A DNA stretch of 64,000 nucleotides from an uncultured Erwinia sp. (GTDB lineage: Bacteria > Pseudomonadota > Gammaproteobacteria > Enterobacterales > Enterobacteriaceae). This document shows positions 31,376-41,059 of this stretch, piece by piece. Location: the NCBI GenBank assembly GCA_913775305.1, contig CAJYIY010000084.1, positions 1 to 64,000 of the forward strand. The letters are read 5' to 3'. Every line of letters begins with the position of its first letter. Positions within the stretch are counted from its first letter, which is position 1. Under the pieces are notes generated by a model. It made no database searches. It worked only from the letters and a program-made list of their open reading frames with translations, and was not told where the DNA came from. Made by a program: the position numbers and the translations under genes.

Positions 31376-32082
31376 AAACGGTTGGAGAGCCACAACAGGA
31401 CAGCGGCGAAGTGCTACTGGACGATCGCGCCGTCGGCGATTACCTGCTGCAAAATCCAGACTTCTTTATTCGCAATGCCCGCCAGGTTGAGCAGATGACG
31501 GTGCCCCATCCGATCCGCGGCACCGTATCGCTGGTAGAGTGGCAGCTGGCACGCCAGCGTAACCATATTCACCAGCTGGAAGAAGAAATCACGCTGCTGA
31601 TGGAACAGGCCAGCGCCAACCAGCAGCTGTTCGAACGCCTGCTCAGCCTTCAGGGGCGACTGGCCTCTTCATCAAGCCTGCAGGAAATGCTAAACCGCCT
31701 TCATCTCTGGGCGCGTGAGCTGGGGCTGGCAGGTGCTAATATTCGTCTGTTCAGTGAACAATGGCGTATTGGCGCGCCGTCTGATTTCACCCAGCTGGCG
31801 CTGTCCCGGCAGGCGTTTGAATCGGTGCGAATTCAGCGGCTGGGTAAAAATAATCACTATCTCGGCAATCTGAACGGGCCTGAACTGCTGTTGCTGTTAC
31901 CGCAGGCAAAGGCAATTGGTTCGGTTGCGATGTCGCTGCTTGGTGAACAAGGCGACCTCGGCGTGCTGATCTTCAGCAGCCGCGATAAGCAGCATTATCA
32001 GGCCGGTATGGGAACGGTGCTGCTCCAGCATTTGTCGCTGATGCTTCCCGATCTTCTGTCTCGTTGGATTGAGCGCGTGTGA
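31372..32082 (+). CDS. yigA: DUF484 family protein YigA
   Basis: The protein has 236 residues (E. coli 235). A short N-terminal helical part contains [16 protein letters not shown], then a helix and a GAF-like domain follow. No catalytic motif is visible and the function is unknown. It sits between dapF and xerC with four-base overlaps on both sides, a conserved arrangement in gammaproteobacteria that suggests translational coupling. Confidence 0.94.
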   Translation: MKTVGEPQQDSGEVLLDDRAVGDYLLQNPDFFIRNARQVEQMTVPHPIRGTVSLVEWQLARQRNHIHQLEEEITLLMEQASANQQLFERLLSLQGRLASSSSLQEMLNRLHLWARELGLAGANIRLFSEQWRIGAPSDFTQLALSRQAFESVRIQRLGKNNHYLGNLNGPELLLLLPQAKAIGSVAMSLLGEQGDLGVLIFSSRDKQHYQAGMGTVLLQHLSLMLPDLLSRWIERV

Positions 32083-32987
32083 GCAGTGAATCAGCCCTGT
32101 TATCTGCCGTAGAGGGCTTTCTGCGCTACCTGAAAGTTGAACGGCAGCTCAGTCCGTTGACCGTAATTAACTATCGCCGCCAGCTGACGGTAGTGGTGGC
32201 ACTGCTGGATGAGTTAAAGGTCACCGACTGGGCGCGTCTGGATGCCGCGCTGGTTCGCACGCTGGCTGCCCGCAGCAGCCGCGGCGGACTGAAGCCGGCC
32301 AGCCTGGCCCTGCGGCTCTCCGCGCTGCGCAGTTTCCTCGACTGGCTGATTGGTCAGGGAACGATAAAAGCCAACCCGGCGAAAGGGGTTGCCACGCCGC
32401 GTGCGCCGCGACACCTGCCGAAGAACATCGATGTCGATGAAGTTAACCAGCTGCTGGAAATCGATCTTAACGATCCGCTGGCGGTGCGCGATCGCACGAT
32501 GCTGGAAGTGATGTACGGTGCAGGCTTGCGTCTTTCTGAACTGACGGGTATTGATGTCAACCATCTTGAACTGGCATCCGGCGAGGTCTGGGTAACCGGT
32601 AAAGGCAGCAAAGAGCGCCGTCTGCCGATGGGAAAAACGGCGGTAGTCTGGCTGGAGCACTGGCTGGCGCTGCGGGAGCTCTTCTCGCCGCAGGACAACG
32701 CGCTGTTTCTGTCTAAGTTGGGCAAACGCATTTCCGCGCGTAATGTGCAAAAGCGCTTTGCCGAATGGGGTATTAAGCAGGGGCTGTCCAGCCATGTTCA
32801 TCCTCATAAACTACGCCACTCGTTTGCCACGCATATGCTGGAGTCCAGCGGCGATCTGCGGGCGGTGCAGGAGCTGCTTGGCCATGCCAATCTGTCAACC
32901 ACCCAGATCTACACCCATCTTGATTTCCAACACCTGGCGTCCGTATACGATGCTGCCCATCCCCGTGCAAAACGAGGAAAATCCTGA
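32079..32987 (+). CDS. xerC: Site-specific tyrosine recombinase XerC
   Basis: The protein has 302 residues (E. coli 298). With XerD it resolves chromosome dimers at dif. The N-terminal SAM-like core-binding domain spans about residues 8-95. Catalytic residues appear in GAGLRLSEL (Arg), [10 protein letters not shown] (Lys), [12 protein letters not shown] (His, Arg), LLGHANLST (His) and the nucleophile Tyr in TQIYTHL. The start is GTG 32079, overlapping the yigA stop; it overlaps yigB by one base. Confidence 0.97.
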   Translation: MSSESALLSAVEGFLRYLKVERQLSPLTVINYRRQLTVVVALLDELKVTDWARLDAALVRTLAARSSRGGLKPASLALRLSALRSFLDWLIGQGTIKANPAKGVATPRAPRHLPKNIDVDEVNQLLEIDLNDPLAVRDRTMLEVMYGAGLRLSELTGIDVNHLELASGEVWVTGKGSKERRLPMGKTAVVWLEHWLALRELFSPQDNALFLSKLGKRISARNVQKRFAEWGIKQGLSSHVHPHKLRHSFATHMLESSGDLRAVQELLGHANLSTTQIYTHLDFQHLASVYDAAHPRAKRGKS

Positions 32988-33703
32988 TGCACTTTTACCG
33001 ACCACTGCGTCCGATCGCGGCGATGACCTTCGATCTTGATGACACCCTGTATGACAACTATCCGGTTATCGCCCGAACCACGAAAGAATCCCACGCCGCA
33101 TTACAGGCCCAGCATCCGGCGCTAAAAAACTATAGCGTGGAACAGTATCAGCAGGTGCGTCAGCGGCTGCTGCTTGCCGAGCCGGAAATTTATCATGATG
33201 TCAGCGAGTGGCGCCGCCGCGCCGTTGAACAGGCGATGCGGGATGTGGGACTGACCCGCGCGCAGGCAGCCGAAGGGGCACGTGAAGTGATGGCCGTCTT
33301 CGCCGAATGGCGCAGCAAAATCACCATCTCAGATGAAAACCATGCAACGCTGGCTGCGCTGGCAGAACGCATTCCTCTGGTGGCGATCACTAACGGTAAC
33401 GCGGAGCCGCATCTGTTTGGCCTCGATAAATACTTTCAGTTTATCCTGCGTGCGGGTCCCGATGGCCGGGCCAAACCCTGTCAGGATATGTACCACAGTG
33501 CCGCAGAACGGCTGAACCTGGCGCCGGAACGCATCCTGCACGTGGGTGACGATCTGACTACTGACGTTGCTGGCGCGGTGCGCTACGGCATGCAGGCTTG
33601 CTGGATAAATCTGCGTGATGGCAACCTGATGCATATCGACGATGCGCGTCTTCTTCCAACGCTGGAGATTTCTCAGTTGGCATCGCTGACTGCGTTGCTA
33701 TAA
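32987..33703 (+). CDS. yigB: HAD-family FMN/5-amino-6-(5-phosphoribitylamino)uracil phosphatase YigB
   Basis: The protein has 238 residues, the E. coli length. The HAD motif I is [10 protein letters not shown], motif II VAITNGN, motif III with the lysine in [10 protein letters not shown], and motif [16 protein letters not shown]. coli YigB dephosphorylates the riboflavin precursor and FMN. Its last codons contain the uvrD promoter. It is the last gene of the dapF-yigA-xerC-yigB run. Confidence 0.95.
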   Translation: MHFYRPLRPIAAMTFDLDDTLYDNYPVIARTTKESHAALQAQHPALKNYSVEQYQQVRQRLLLAEPEIYHDVSEWRRRAVEQAMRDVGLTRAQAAEGAREVMAVFAEWRSKITISDENHATLAALAERIPLVAITNGNAEPHLFGLDKYFQFILRAGPDGRAKPCQDMYHSAAERLNLAPERILHVGDDLTTDVAGAVRYGMQACWINLRDGNLMHIDDARLLPTLEISQLASLTALL

Positions 33704-33704
33704 T
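33677..33704 (+). promoter_or_regulatory. Promoter of uvrD inside the end of yigB
   Basis: A near-consensus promoter, TTGGCA (33677-33682), 16 bp, TATAAT (33699-33704), spans the last yigB codons and stop. Transcription would start near 33711, inside the palindrome at 33707-33724. Confidence 0.8.
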
Positions 33705-33706
33705 AA

Positions 33707-33724
33707 ACTGGTTAAATAACCAGT
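33707..33724. promoter_or_regulatory. Palindrome at the uvrD start site, LexA-box-like
   Basis: ACTGGTTA-AA-TAACCAGT is a perfect 8+2+8 palindrome three bases after the -10 of the uvrD promoter. It contains CTG-N10-CAG, the skeleton of the LexA box, but both half-sites have G/C instead of T/A at the fourth position (CTGG...CCAG rather than CTGT...ACAG). In E. coli the uvrD LexA box is at the same place and also ends in CCAG. It is probably a LexA operator of reduced strength. Confidence 0.62.
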
Positions 33725-33759
33725 GGAGCGGCATGCCGCTCTCTACCCCGATGGTGCTT

Positions 33760-35922
33760 ATGGACGTTTCCGATCTGCTCGACAGCCTGAATGACAAACA
33801 ACGTGAAGCGGTCGCCGCACCACGCAGCAACCTGCTGGTGCTGGCGGGTGCCGGCAGCGGTAAAACCCGTGTGCTGGTGCACCGTATTGCCTGGCTGATG
33901 GCGGTTGAAAACTGTTCTCCCTACTCGATAATGGCGGTGACCTTTACCAATAAGGCGGCCGCTGAAATGCGCCACCGTATTGAACAGCTGATTGGAACCA
34001 GTCAGGGCGGTATGTGGATCGGTACTTTCCACGGACTCGCACATCGTCTGCTGCGCGCCCACCATCTGGATGCCAATCTGCCGCAGGATTTTCAGATCCT
34101 CGACAGTGAAGATCAGCTGCGGTTGCTGAAGCGCCTGATCAAGGCGATGAATCTTGATGAGAAGCAGTGGCCTGCCCGTCAGGGAATGTGGTACATCAAC
34201 GGCAAAAAAGACGAAGGGCTGCGTCCGAAAAATATTGAGAGCTACGGCAACCCGATTGAGCAGACCTGGTTGCGCATCTATCAGGCCTATCAGGAAGCCT
34301 GCGATCGTGCTGGTCTGGTCGATTTTGCCGAGCTGCTGCTGCGCGCTCACGAACTGTGGCTGAACAAGCCGCATATCCTCAATCACTACCGTGAACGTTT
34401 TACCAATATTCTGGTGGACGAGTTCCAGGACACCAACAACATCCAGTACGCATGGATCCGCATGCTGGCAGGTGACAGCGGTAAGGTGATCATCGTCGGT
34501 GATGACGATCAGTCCATCTACGGCTGGCGCGGTGCGCAGGTGGAGAATATCCAGCGCTTCCTGAACGATTTCCCGGGCGCGGAAACCATCCGTCTTGAGC
34601 AGAACTACCGCTCCACCAACAATATTCTGAAAGCGGCCAACGCCCTGATTGCCAATAACAACGGTCGCCTGGGTAAAGAACTGTGGACCGACGGCAGCGA
34701 CGGTGAACCGATCTCCCTTTACTGCGCCTTTAACGAGCTGGATGAAGCGCGTTTTGTGGTGAACCGCATCAAAGTGTGGATGGAAAATGGCGGGGCGCTG
34801 AATGACTGCGCGATTCTCTATCGCAGCAATGCCCAGTCGCGCGTACTGGAGGAGGCGCTGCTGCAAACCAGCCTGCCCTACCGTATTTATGGGGGGATGC
34901 GCTTCTTCGAACGTCAGGAAATCAAGGATGCGCTGGCTTACCTGCGTCTGATCGCCAACCGCAATGACGATGCGGCCTTTGAACGTGTGATCAACACACC
35001 AACGCGCGGGATTGGCGATCGTACTCTTGATGTGGTGCGCCAGACCGCCCGCGAGCGTCAGCTGACGATGTGGCAAAGTGCGCGAGCGCTGCTGCAGGAG
35101 AAGGCGCTGGCCGGGCGCGCGGCCTCGGCGCTGCAGCGGTTTATTGAGCTGGTGGATTCGCTGGCGCAGGAAACCACCGAACTGCCGCTGCATGTGCAGA
35201 CGGACCGGGTGATCAAGGATTCCGGTTTGTGGCTGATGTATGAGCAGGAAAAAGGTGAAAAGGGCCAGGCGCGCGTCGAGAACCTTGAGGAACTGGTCAA
35301 CGCCACCCGGCAGTACAGCTATCAGGATGAAGACGAAGACCTGATGCCGCTTCAGGCTTTCCTGTCCCATGCGGCACTTGAAGCGGGCGAAGGGCAGGCG
35401 GATAAGTGGCAGGATGCGGTTCAGCTGATGACCATGCATGCGGCCAAAGGGCTGGAGTTTATGCAGGTGTTTATCGTCGGCATGGAGGAGGGGATGTTCC
35501 CCAGTCAGATGTCGCTGGATGAAGGTGGCAGGCTGGAAGAAGAGCGTCGTCTGGCCTATGTCGGCGTCACCCGCGCTATGCAAAAACTGACGCTGACCTA
35601 TGCGGAAACGCGTCGCCTGTATGGCAAAGAGGTCTATCATCGTCCTTCACGCTTTATCGGCGAGCTGCCGGAAGAGTGCGTTGAGGAAGTGCGGCTGCGC
35701 GCCAGCGTTAGCCGCCCGGTTAGCCATCAGCGGATGGGAACGCCGGTAGCGAAAAACGACAGCGGCTTTACCCTCGGGCAGCGTGTGCGGCATGCCAAGT
35801 TTGGCGAAGGAACGATTGTTAACCTGGAGGGGAGTGGCGAACACAGCCGCTTGCAGGTGGCGTTTCAGGGGCAGGGAATCAAATGGCTGGTCGCCGCGTA
35901 CGCCAGGCTGGAGGCGCTGTGA
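33760..35922 (+). CDS. uvrD: DNA helicase II UvrD (SF1A)
   Basis: The protein has 720 residues, the E. coli length. It is a 3'-to-5' helicase for nucleotide-excision and mismatch repair and removal of RecA filaments. Motifs are GAGSGKTR (I), VDEFQDTNN (II), [13 protein letters not shown] (III), QNYRST (IV), VQLMTMHAAKGLEF (V) and YVGVTRAMQKL (VI). The C-terminal Tudor-like domain FTLGQRVRHAKFGEG is present. The start MDVSDLLDSLNDKQRE at 33760 was chosen over 33733 by family alignment. Confidence 0.97.
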   Translation: MDVSDLLDSLNDKQREAVAAPRSNLLVLAGAGSGKTRVLVHRIAWLMAVENCSPYSIMAVTFTNKAAAEMRHRIEQLIGTSQGGMWIGTFHGLAHRLLRAHHLDANLPQDFQILDSEDQLRLLKRLIKAMNLDEKQWPARQGMWYINGKKDEGLRPKNIESYGNPIEQTWLRIYQAYQEACDRAGLVDFAELLLRAHELWLNKPHILNHYRERFTNILVDEFQDTNNIQYAWIRMLAGDSGKVIIVGDDDQSIYGWRGAQVENIQRFLNDFPGAETIRLEQNYRSTNNILKAANALIANNNGRLGKELWTDGSDGEPISLYCAFNELDEARFVVNRIKVWMENGGALNDCAILYRSNAQSRVLEEALLQTSLPYRIYGGMRFFERQEIKDALAYLRLIANRNDDAAFERVINTPTRGIGDRTLDVVRQTARERQLTMWQSARALLQEKALAGRAASALQRFIELVDSLAQETTELPLHVQTDRVIKDSGLWLMYEQEKGEKGQARVENLEELVNATRQYSYQDEDEDLMPLQAFLSHAALEAGEGQADKWQDAVQLMTMHAAKGLEFMQVFIVGMEEGMFPSQMSLDEGGRLEEERRLAYVGVTRAMQKLTLTYAETRRLYGKEVYHRPSRFIGELPEECVEEVRLRASVSRPVSHQRMGTPVAKNDSGFTLGQRVRHAKFGEGTIVNLEGSGEHSRLQVAFQGQGIKWLVAAYARLEAL

Positions 35923-35938
35923 TGAGCGGTGGGCCCGC

Positions 35939-35967
35939 TTGACGCCTTTTTCGTCTCAGCGTAACAT
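35939..35967 (+). promoter_or_regulatory. Promoter of corA
   Basis: TTGACG (35939-35944) and TAACAT (35962-35967) stand 17 bp apart, giving a start near 35974 and a leader of about 230 nt before corA. Confidence 0.75.
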
Positions 35968-35999
35968 GCGCCCACCATTACCCTGAGAGGACATTCGCC

Positions 36000-36056
36000 T
36001 TGGACACACCCAGTAGATACTGGCTCACTGACCTGCACACCAGGTACAACTCCTAA
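36000..36056 (+). CDS. corL: Short leader ORF of corA (CorL-like)
   Basis: This is an 18-codon frame with a TTG start at 36000, GAGAGG nine bases upstream, and TAA at 36054. The peptide is MDTPSRYWLTDLHTRYNS. In Salmonella a short leader ORF, corL, controls Rho-dependent termination in the corA leader: efficient translation of corL favours termination before corA. Position, size and the following hairpin fit that system. I have not compared the peptide to a database. Confidence 0.75.
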   Translation: MDTPSRYWLTDLHTRYNS

Positions 36057-36082
36057 GGCTATCCTCTTTTGCCGATAGCCTT
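36055..36082 (+). promoter_or_regulatory. Leader hairpin overlapping the corL stop
   Basis: AAGGCTATC / GATAGCCTT forms a 9-bp stem with a 10-base loop and begins within the corL stop codon, so a ribosome terminating on corL would block it. The T-run after it is too short for an intrinsic terminator. It is probably part of the alternative structures that decide Rho access. Confidence 0.65.
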
Positions 36083-36203
36083 CGTGGTTGTTGGCGACCG
36101 CATTCTCCGTCGCTCTGAGTCAGTACTGTTCGCTGACTGAAACGCATGTTTCCCGTGTTCAAGCGCTCTGTCCCACCAGTCACTGCGAATTGGGAGTATT
36201 GCT

Positions 36204-37157
36204 ATGCTGAGCGCATTTAAATTGGATCATAGCCGTCTGGCTCGTCTTGAGCTGGATGAGGGCTGTGAAGAGCTGACCGGCTCCGTCTGGGTTGATCTGA
36301 TTGAGCCAGAAGACGCTGAGCGAGAACGCGTCCAGACCGAACTGGGCCAGAGCCTGGCCACCCGTCCCGAACTGGAAGATATTGAGGCATCTGCCCGTTT
36401 CTTTGAAGATGAAGATGGCCTGCACATCCACTCATTCTTTTTCTTTGAGGATGCTGAGGATCATGCCGGTAACTCAACGGTTGCGTTCACCATTCGCGAA
36501 GGACGTTTATACACTCTGCGTGAACGTGAGCTGCCTGCTTTCCGGCTTTACCGCATGCGTGCGCGTAACCAGGTTCTGACGGACGGTAACGCCTTCGAGC
36601 TGCTTCTGGATCTGTTCGAAACCAAGATCGAACAGCTGGCCGATGAGATCGAAAATATTTACAGCGATCTGGAAAAACTCAGCCGGGTGATTATGGAAGG
36701 ACAGCAGGGCGATGAGTTTGATGCCGCACTGTCTACGCTGGCAGAGCTGGAGGATATCGGCTGGAAGGTTCGCCTCTGCCTGATGGATACCCAGCGTGCC
36801 CTCAACTTCCTGGTGCGTAAAGCACGCCTGCCGGGTAATCAGCTGGAGCAGGCGCGCGAAATCCTGCGGGATATTGAATCCCTGCTGCCGCACAACGAGT
36901 CGCTGTTCCAGAAGGTTAACTTCCTGATGCAGGCGGCAATGGGCTTTATCAACATTGAGCAGAACCGCATTATCAAAATCTTCTCGGTGGTATCCGTTGT
37001 CTTTCTGCCCCCCACGCTGGTGGCTTCCAGCTACGGTATGAACTTTGAATTTATGCCGGAGCTAAAGTGGAGCTTTGGCTATCCGGGAGCGATTACTCTG
37101 ATGATCCTCGCCGGGCTGGCACCTTACGCCTACTTTAAACGTAAAAACTGGCTCTAA
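36204..37157 (+). CDS. corA: Magnesium/cobalt/nickel transporter CorA
   Basis: The protein has 317 residues (E. coli 316). A large cytoplasmic funnel domain is followed by two C-terminal membrane spans, with the selectivity signature [10 protein letters not shown] between them. CorA is a pentamer and the main constitutive Mg2+ uptake system. GGGAG seven bases upstream serves the ATG at 36204. It is preceded by a regulated leader. Confidence 0.97.
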   Translation: MLSAFKLDHSRLARLELDEGCEELTGSVWVDLIEPEDAERERVQTELGQSLATRPELEDIEASARFFEDEDGLHIHSFFFFEDAEDHAGNSTVAFTIREGRLYTLRERELPAFRLYRMRARNQVLTDGNAFELLLDLFETKIEQLADEIENIYSDLEKLSRVIMEGQQGDEFDAALSTLAELEDIGWKVRLCLMDTQRALNFLVRKARLPGNQLEQAREILRDIESLLPHNESLFQKVNFLMQAAMGFINIEQNRIIKIFSVVSVVFLPPTLVASSYGMNFEFMPELKWSFGYPGAITLMILAGLAPYAYFKRKNWL

Positions 37158-37165
37158 TCACCCTT

Positions 37166-37198
37166 CACCCAGCCTCATATACGAGGCTGGGTGGCGTT
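37166..37198 (+). terminator. Likely terminator of corA
   Basis: The 11-bp stem CACCCAGCCTC / GAGGCTGGGTG has a 6-base loop and is followed by a weakly T-rich tail (GCGTTTA). Confidence 0.7.
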
Positions 37199-37288
37199 TA
37201 ACTCTCTCAAAATGTTTCACGATCTGGTACTCCGCCCCCCCGGTGGGTAATCTGTCATCTCTCCTTTCAACTGAGATCGCATTACACG

Positions 37289-38332
37289 ATGGAACGGTTA
37301 TCCCTGCGATACCAGTGGGCGTTACTGCTCGTTACATCACTGCTGCTGGGGTCTGGCCTGGAGGTTTTTCACGTACCCGCAGCGTTGTTGCTGGGCCCGA
37401 TGATTGTCGGCGTGGGGATGGGACTGAGCGGGGCGCAGATCCGTATCAGTCAACGTCTCTTCGTACTTTGCCAGGCTGTACTCGGCTGCATGATCGCTCA
37501 AAGCCTTTCGCCCTCTATTCTTCAGCCGCTGCTGGCAGACTGGCCAATTGTCCTGTTTGTGCTTCTGCTGACTCTGGCGGCCAGCGGACTGTCTGGCTAT
37601 TTGCTGGTGCGATTCAGCGATTTGCCAGGACCGACCGGTGCCTGGGGATCCTCACCCGGAGGTGCATCTGCCATGGTGGCGATGGCAGGGGACTTTGGGG
37701 CGGATACCCGGCTGGTGGCGTTTATGCAGTATTTGCGCGTGCTGTTTGTCGCCGCCGCCGCTGCGATCGTAGCGCGGATCACCCTGGGTGACAGTGCGCA
37801 ATCCACGGGGCTTGAGTGGTTACCGCATCTGGGCATGGGTTTTGCTGCGACGCTGGTAGTGATTGTGCTGGGGGCCATAGCCGGACAGGCCTTGCGTATT
37901 CCCTCCGGCGCATTGCTGCTGCCCGCGCTGATCGGCGCTACCCTGCATTCCAGCGGTACGTTAACGTTACAGGTGCCGGAGTGGCTGCTGGCACTGGCCT
38001 ATGCGCTGATTGGCTGGACGGTGGGACTGCGCTTCACACGCCCGGTCTTTTTGCTGGCGCTGCGCACGTTACCGCAAATGGTGGTGTCGATCATCGGCCT
38101 GATGCTGTTGTGTGGCCTGATGGCGTGGATGCTGACCCGTTTACTTCATGTCGATATGCTGACGGCCTATCTGGCGACCAGCCCGGGTGGGCTGGACACG
38201 GTGGCTATCATTGCTGCCGGTAGCCGGGTCGATTTGGCTTTTGTGATGGCGATGCAGACGCTGCGTCTGTTCGCCATCCTGCTGACAGGCCCGGCAATCG
38301 CTAAATTTCTGTCACGCTATGCGCGACGATGA
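37289..38332 (+). CDS. abrB: AbrB-family inner-membrane protein
   Basis: The protein has 347 residues, about ten to eleven hydrophobic spans, built from two AbrB-duplication repeats. Each repeat has the signature PAALLLGPM.G / GAWGSSPGGASAMVAMA and SPGGLDTVAIIAAGS. E. coli AbrB was described as affecting aidB expression; it is probably a transporter of unknown substrate. In E. coli abrB lies elsewhere in the genome, so the location is unusual. The last 21 bp overlap the convergent rarD. Confidence 0.88.
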   Translation: MERLSLRYQWALLLVTSLLLGSGLEVFHVPAALLLGPMIVGVGMGLSGAQIRISQRLFVLCQAVLGCMIAQSLSPSILQPLLADWPIVLFVLLLTLAASGLSGYLLVRFSDLPGPTGAWGSSPGGASAMVAMAGDFGADTRLVAFMQYLRVLFVAAAAAIVARITLGDSAQSTGLEWLPHLGMGFAATLVVIVLGAIAGQALRIPSGALLLPALIGATLHSSGTLTLQVPEWLLALAYALIGWTVGLRFTRPVFLLALRTLPQMVVSIIGLMLLCGLMAWMLTRLLHVDMLTAYLATSPGGLDTVAIIAAGSRVDLAFVMAMQTLRLFAILLTGPAIAKFLSRYARR

Positions 38333-39211
38333 GCGGCGCAGCATCAAGAACGCGTCCGCGATAAACAGTGCCAGCGCTGCCCAGATAAAGCCAAAGGTCA
38401 CGACTTTATCGGCCGTCATTTGTTCATCGTAGAACAGCACGGCCAGCAGAAACATCAGCGTCGGGCCGAGGTACTGGAAAAATCCTACGGTGGAGAGGCG
38501 CAGTCGCGCACAGGCGGCGGTAAACAGCATCAGCGGGATGGTGGTAATAATTCCGGCGGCCGCCAGCAGGATATTCAGACTCGCCGCATTGCTCCCAAGG
38601 TGGCTGGTAGGCGTGTCGACAATGCAGAACAGATAGACCGCCGCGGGCACCAGCAGCCAGCTGGTTTCAACCAGCATGCCGGTTTGGGCATCCACCGCAA
38701 TTTTCTTGCGCAGCAGGCCATACATTGAGAAGGTCAGCGCCAGGCCAAGTGCGATAACCGGCACAGAACCAAACTTCCACAGCTGTACCAGCACACCACA
38801 GGCGGCCAGCGCGACGGCCAGCCACTGCAAACGGCGGAAGCGCTCTCCCAGAAACAGCATACCGACCAGCACGTTGAGCAGCGGGTTAATAAAGTACCCG
38901 AGACTGGCTTCAAGCAGATGGTGATTGTTCACCGCCCAGATGTACAGCAGCCAGTTGCTGCAGATAACCACGGCGGAGACGGCCAGCAGTAGCACCTTTT
39001 TCGGCTGGGAGGCAATGGAGCGGATGTTCCGCCAGCCGCGGCTGATGCTGATTAAAATCAGCATAAAGAAGAAGGACCAGATAACCCGGTGGGTCATAAT
39101 CTCCCCGGCCGGGACCTGCTGGATAAGTTTAAAATAGACCGGAGCCACGCCCCAGATAAAGTAAGCCCCCAGGGCAAAGAGCACGCCCTGACGTGTTTGC
39201 TGTGGATTCAT
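38312..39211 (-). CDS. rarD: EamA/DMT-family transporter RarD
   Basis: The protein has 299 residues with ten membrane spans in two EamA repeats. It is close to E. coli RarD (MNPQQTRQGVLFALGAYFIWG, PVYFKLIQQVPAGEIMTHRV). The substrate is unknown; it was linked to chloramphenicol resistance in Pseudomonas. It lies three bases downstream of yigI and is likely cotranscribed with it. Confidence 0.93.
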   Translation of the reverse strand: MNPQQTRQGVLFALGAYFIWGVAPVYFKLIQQVPAGEIMTHRVIWSFFFMLILISISRGWRNIRSIASQPKKVLLLAVSAVVICSNWLLYIWAVNNHHLLEASLGYFINPLLNVLVGMLFLGERFRRLQWLAVALAACGVLVQLWKFGSVPVIALGLALTFSMYGLLRKKIAVDAQTGMLVETSWLLVPAAVYLFCIVDTPTSHLGSNAASLNILLAAAGIITTIPLMLFTAACARLRLSTVGFFQYLGPTLMFLLAVLFYDEQMTADKVVTFGFIWAALALFIADAFLMLRRSSSRIA

Positions 39212-39214
39212 CTC

Positions 39215-39685
39215 TCAACCAATCATGTAGGTAGCAGTAGCGCTGGCAATGTGTACGCCGGCATCGTTGTGGAGTTCAACGCGCGCGACAGAGATTTTAT
39301 TGCCACCGCGCAGCAGGCTGCTACTGGCGACAAAACGTTCGCCGCGTCCGGGGCGAAGGTAATCCACGCGTAGATCAATAGTCCCCATACGCGACAGGCG
39401 CTGGCGTAGCTCCTCTTCAGTAATGCTTTGCTGACGAGTCAGTGCGCTGCAGACGCAGACCAGGCCCGCTGCGACATCCAGCACCGAGGCAATGACCCCG
39501 CCGTGCAAAATTTTCTGCGCATAGTTACCGACCAGCATGGTTTGGTTTGCCAGGCTCAGCTGAGCGAAGTCCGGTTCAAGGCGATCCAGCTCCAGGCCAA
39601 GCGAGCGGTTGAAGGGCATATCGTAAACAAAAATTTCACCAATCAGTCGGCGTGCGGCCGCCTGATCCAAAGGTAACGCTGACAT
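39215..39685 (-). CDS. yigI: Hotdog-fold thioesterase YigI
   Basis: The protein has 156 residues (E. coli 155), a single hotdog domain of the PaaI-like acyl-CoA thioesterase group. The pieces [16 protein letters not shown] and [15 protein letters not shown] are typical. The E. coli homologue is a medium- and long-chain acyl-CoA thioesterase. It is divergent from pldA. Confidence 0.92.
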   Translation of the reverse strand: MSALPLDQAAARRLIGEIFVYDMPFNRSLGLELDRLEPDFAQLSLANQTMLVGNYAQKILHGGVIASVLDVAAGLVCVCSALTRQQSITEEELRQRLSRMGTIDLRVDYLRPGRGERFVASSSLLRGGNKISVARVELHNDAGVHIASATATYMIG

Positions 39686-39853
39686 TATTGTGATCCTGTG
39701 AAGCCGGGAAAGTAAATCAAAGGTTAATAAGGTGAGTATCTTATGCTTCGCTGGCAGTGCTTTCCACTTTCAGAAAACAGCACTAAAGCGGGCAGCACTT
39801 TATGTGTAGAATGGCGTGCATTTATCATCATATCCGCCTACCGGGAGTAAATT

Positions 39854-40738
39854 ATGGCTCTGCTGAAAGGACTGCTGACAACAGCACTCCTGGTTCCGAC
39901 AATCGTGCTGGCACAGGAAGCAACGCTCAGGGAGGTTCACGACAGACCCGACGTTCCCGGTAGCATTATTGCTAACCTGCTGGAAAAACATGATAACCCG
40001 TTTGTTCTTTACCCTTACGAGAGCAACTATCTGCTTTACACCTACACCAGCAATATTAACAGGGAAGCGATAGCGTCCTACAACTGGGGTAATGAAGCCA
40101 AACACGATGAGGTGAAGTTTCAGCTGAGCCTGGCTTTCCCGCTGTGGCGAGGGATCCTGGGAGATAACTCCGTGCTGGCGGCCTCCTATACACAGCGCTC
40201 ATGGTGGCAACTTTCTAATCGTGGCGCTGGGGCATCATCGCCGTTCCGTGAAACCAACTATGAGCCGCAGATTTTCCTCGGCTGGGCAACCGATTATAGT
40301 CTGGGTGGCTGGACGCTGCGGGATGTTGAAACCGGTCTGAACCACCAGTCAAATGGACGTTCTGACCCGACTTCCCGCAGCTGGAATCGGATTTACGCGA
40401 GACTGATGGCGCAAAATGGCAACTGGCTGGTGGAAGTGAAGCCCTGGTATCGCCTGCCGGAAAGCGAAAGCAACGACGATAACCCGGATATCACCAAATA
40501 TATGGGGTATTACCGTCTGACGCTGGGCTACCAGATGGGTGACAGCAACTTCAGCGTGAAAAGTAATTACAACTGGAACAGCGGCTACGGCGGTGCAGAG
40601 CTGGGCTGGAGCTACCCGATGACTGAGCACGTGCGCTTCTATACTCAGGTATTTAGCGGCTATGGCGAATCGCTGATTGATTATAACCATCGTCAGACGC
40701 GTATTGGTGTCGGCGTAACGCTCAACGATCTTTTCTGA
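39854..40738 (+). CDS. pldA: Outer-membrane phospholipase A1
   Basis: The protein has 294 residues (E. coli 289). An N-terminal signal peptide ends at AQEA near residue 20, then a 12-strand outer-membrane beta-barrel follows, ending in phenylalanine (LNDLF). The catalytic His-Ser-Asn are within NHQSNGRSDPTSRSWNR. PldA dimerises with Ca2+ and degrades phospholipids that appear in the outer leaflet, helping to keep lipid asymmetry. Confidence 0.96.
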   Translation: MALLKGLLTTALLVPTIVLAQEATLREVHDRPDVPGSIIANLLEKHDNPFVLYPYESNYLLYTYTSNINREAIASYNWGNEAKHDEVKFQLSLAFPLWRGILGDNSVLAASYTQRSWWQLSNRGAGASSPFRETNYEPQIFLGWATDYSLGGWTLRDVETGLNHQSNGRSDPTSRSWNRIYARLMAQNGNWLVEVKPWYRLPESESNDDNPDITKYMGYYRLTLGYQMGDSNFSVKSNYNWNSGYGGAELGWSYPMTEHVRFYTQVFSGYGESLIDYNHRQTRIGVGVTLNDLF

Positions 40739-41059
40739 TTTTCTCTTCGCCGGGATCGCTGAACCGGCGAAGAAATCGGGCGAGAAGTTGGCTTTTCCTG
40801 TCCGCCATGTCAGCGACAGGCGTGATGGCGCCGCTGTGCAGTCCCCCTCGCAAACAGAGATGTTGGTTTAAGTTCGCGCAGAAAAACGGCGCGAACCGCT
40901 TCGCAATTAAGCAAAATGTTCGCGATAATCCAGATCTTGCTCCGGACATGAGTTATCATCCTTCGCTGTGGTTGAGTTACGCTCAATCATCGGTTCCGGC
41001 ATCACCATCGGGCAGGCAGTGCCCGGTAGCGCTTCACACCACTTCAGATTGGGGACAAT
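40739..41059. other. 321-bp pldA-recQ gap with two hairpins and no protein gene
   Basis: The hairpin CTTCGCCGG / CCGGCGAAG (40745-40772) directly follows pldA but has no T-run. A second, GTTCGCGC / GCGCGAAC (40872-40896), has an A-rich loop and again no T-run. The open frame across the region (40807-41085) has no plausible ribosome site or family features. The recQ promoter must lie here. Confidence 0.5.

Noticed and set aside
33712..35640. 642-codon open frame on the minus strand across uvrD
   Set aside because: It is exactly antisense to uvrD, whose sense frame is conserved along its full length. The antisense frame has no family motifs and arises from codon bias.
40745..40772. Hairpin after pldA as an intrinsic terminator
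   Set aside because: The stem is good but neither strand has a following T-run.
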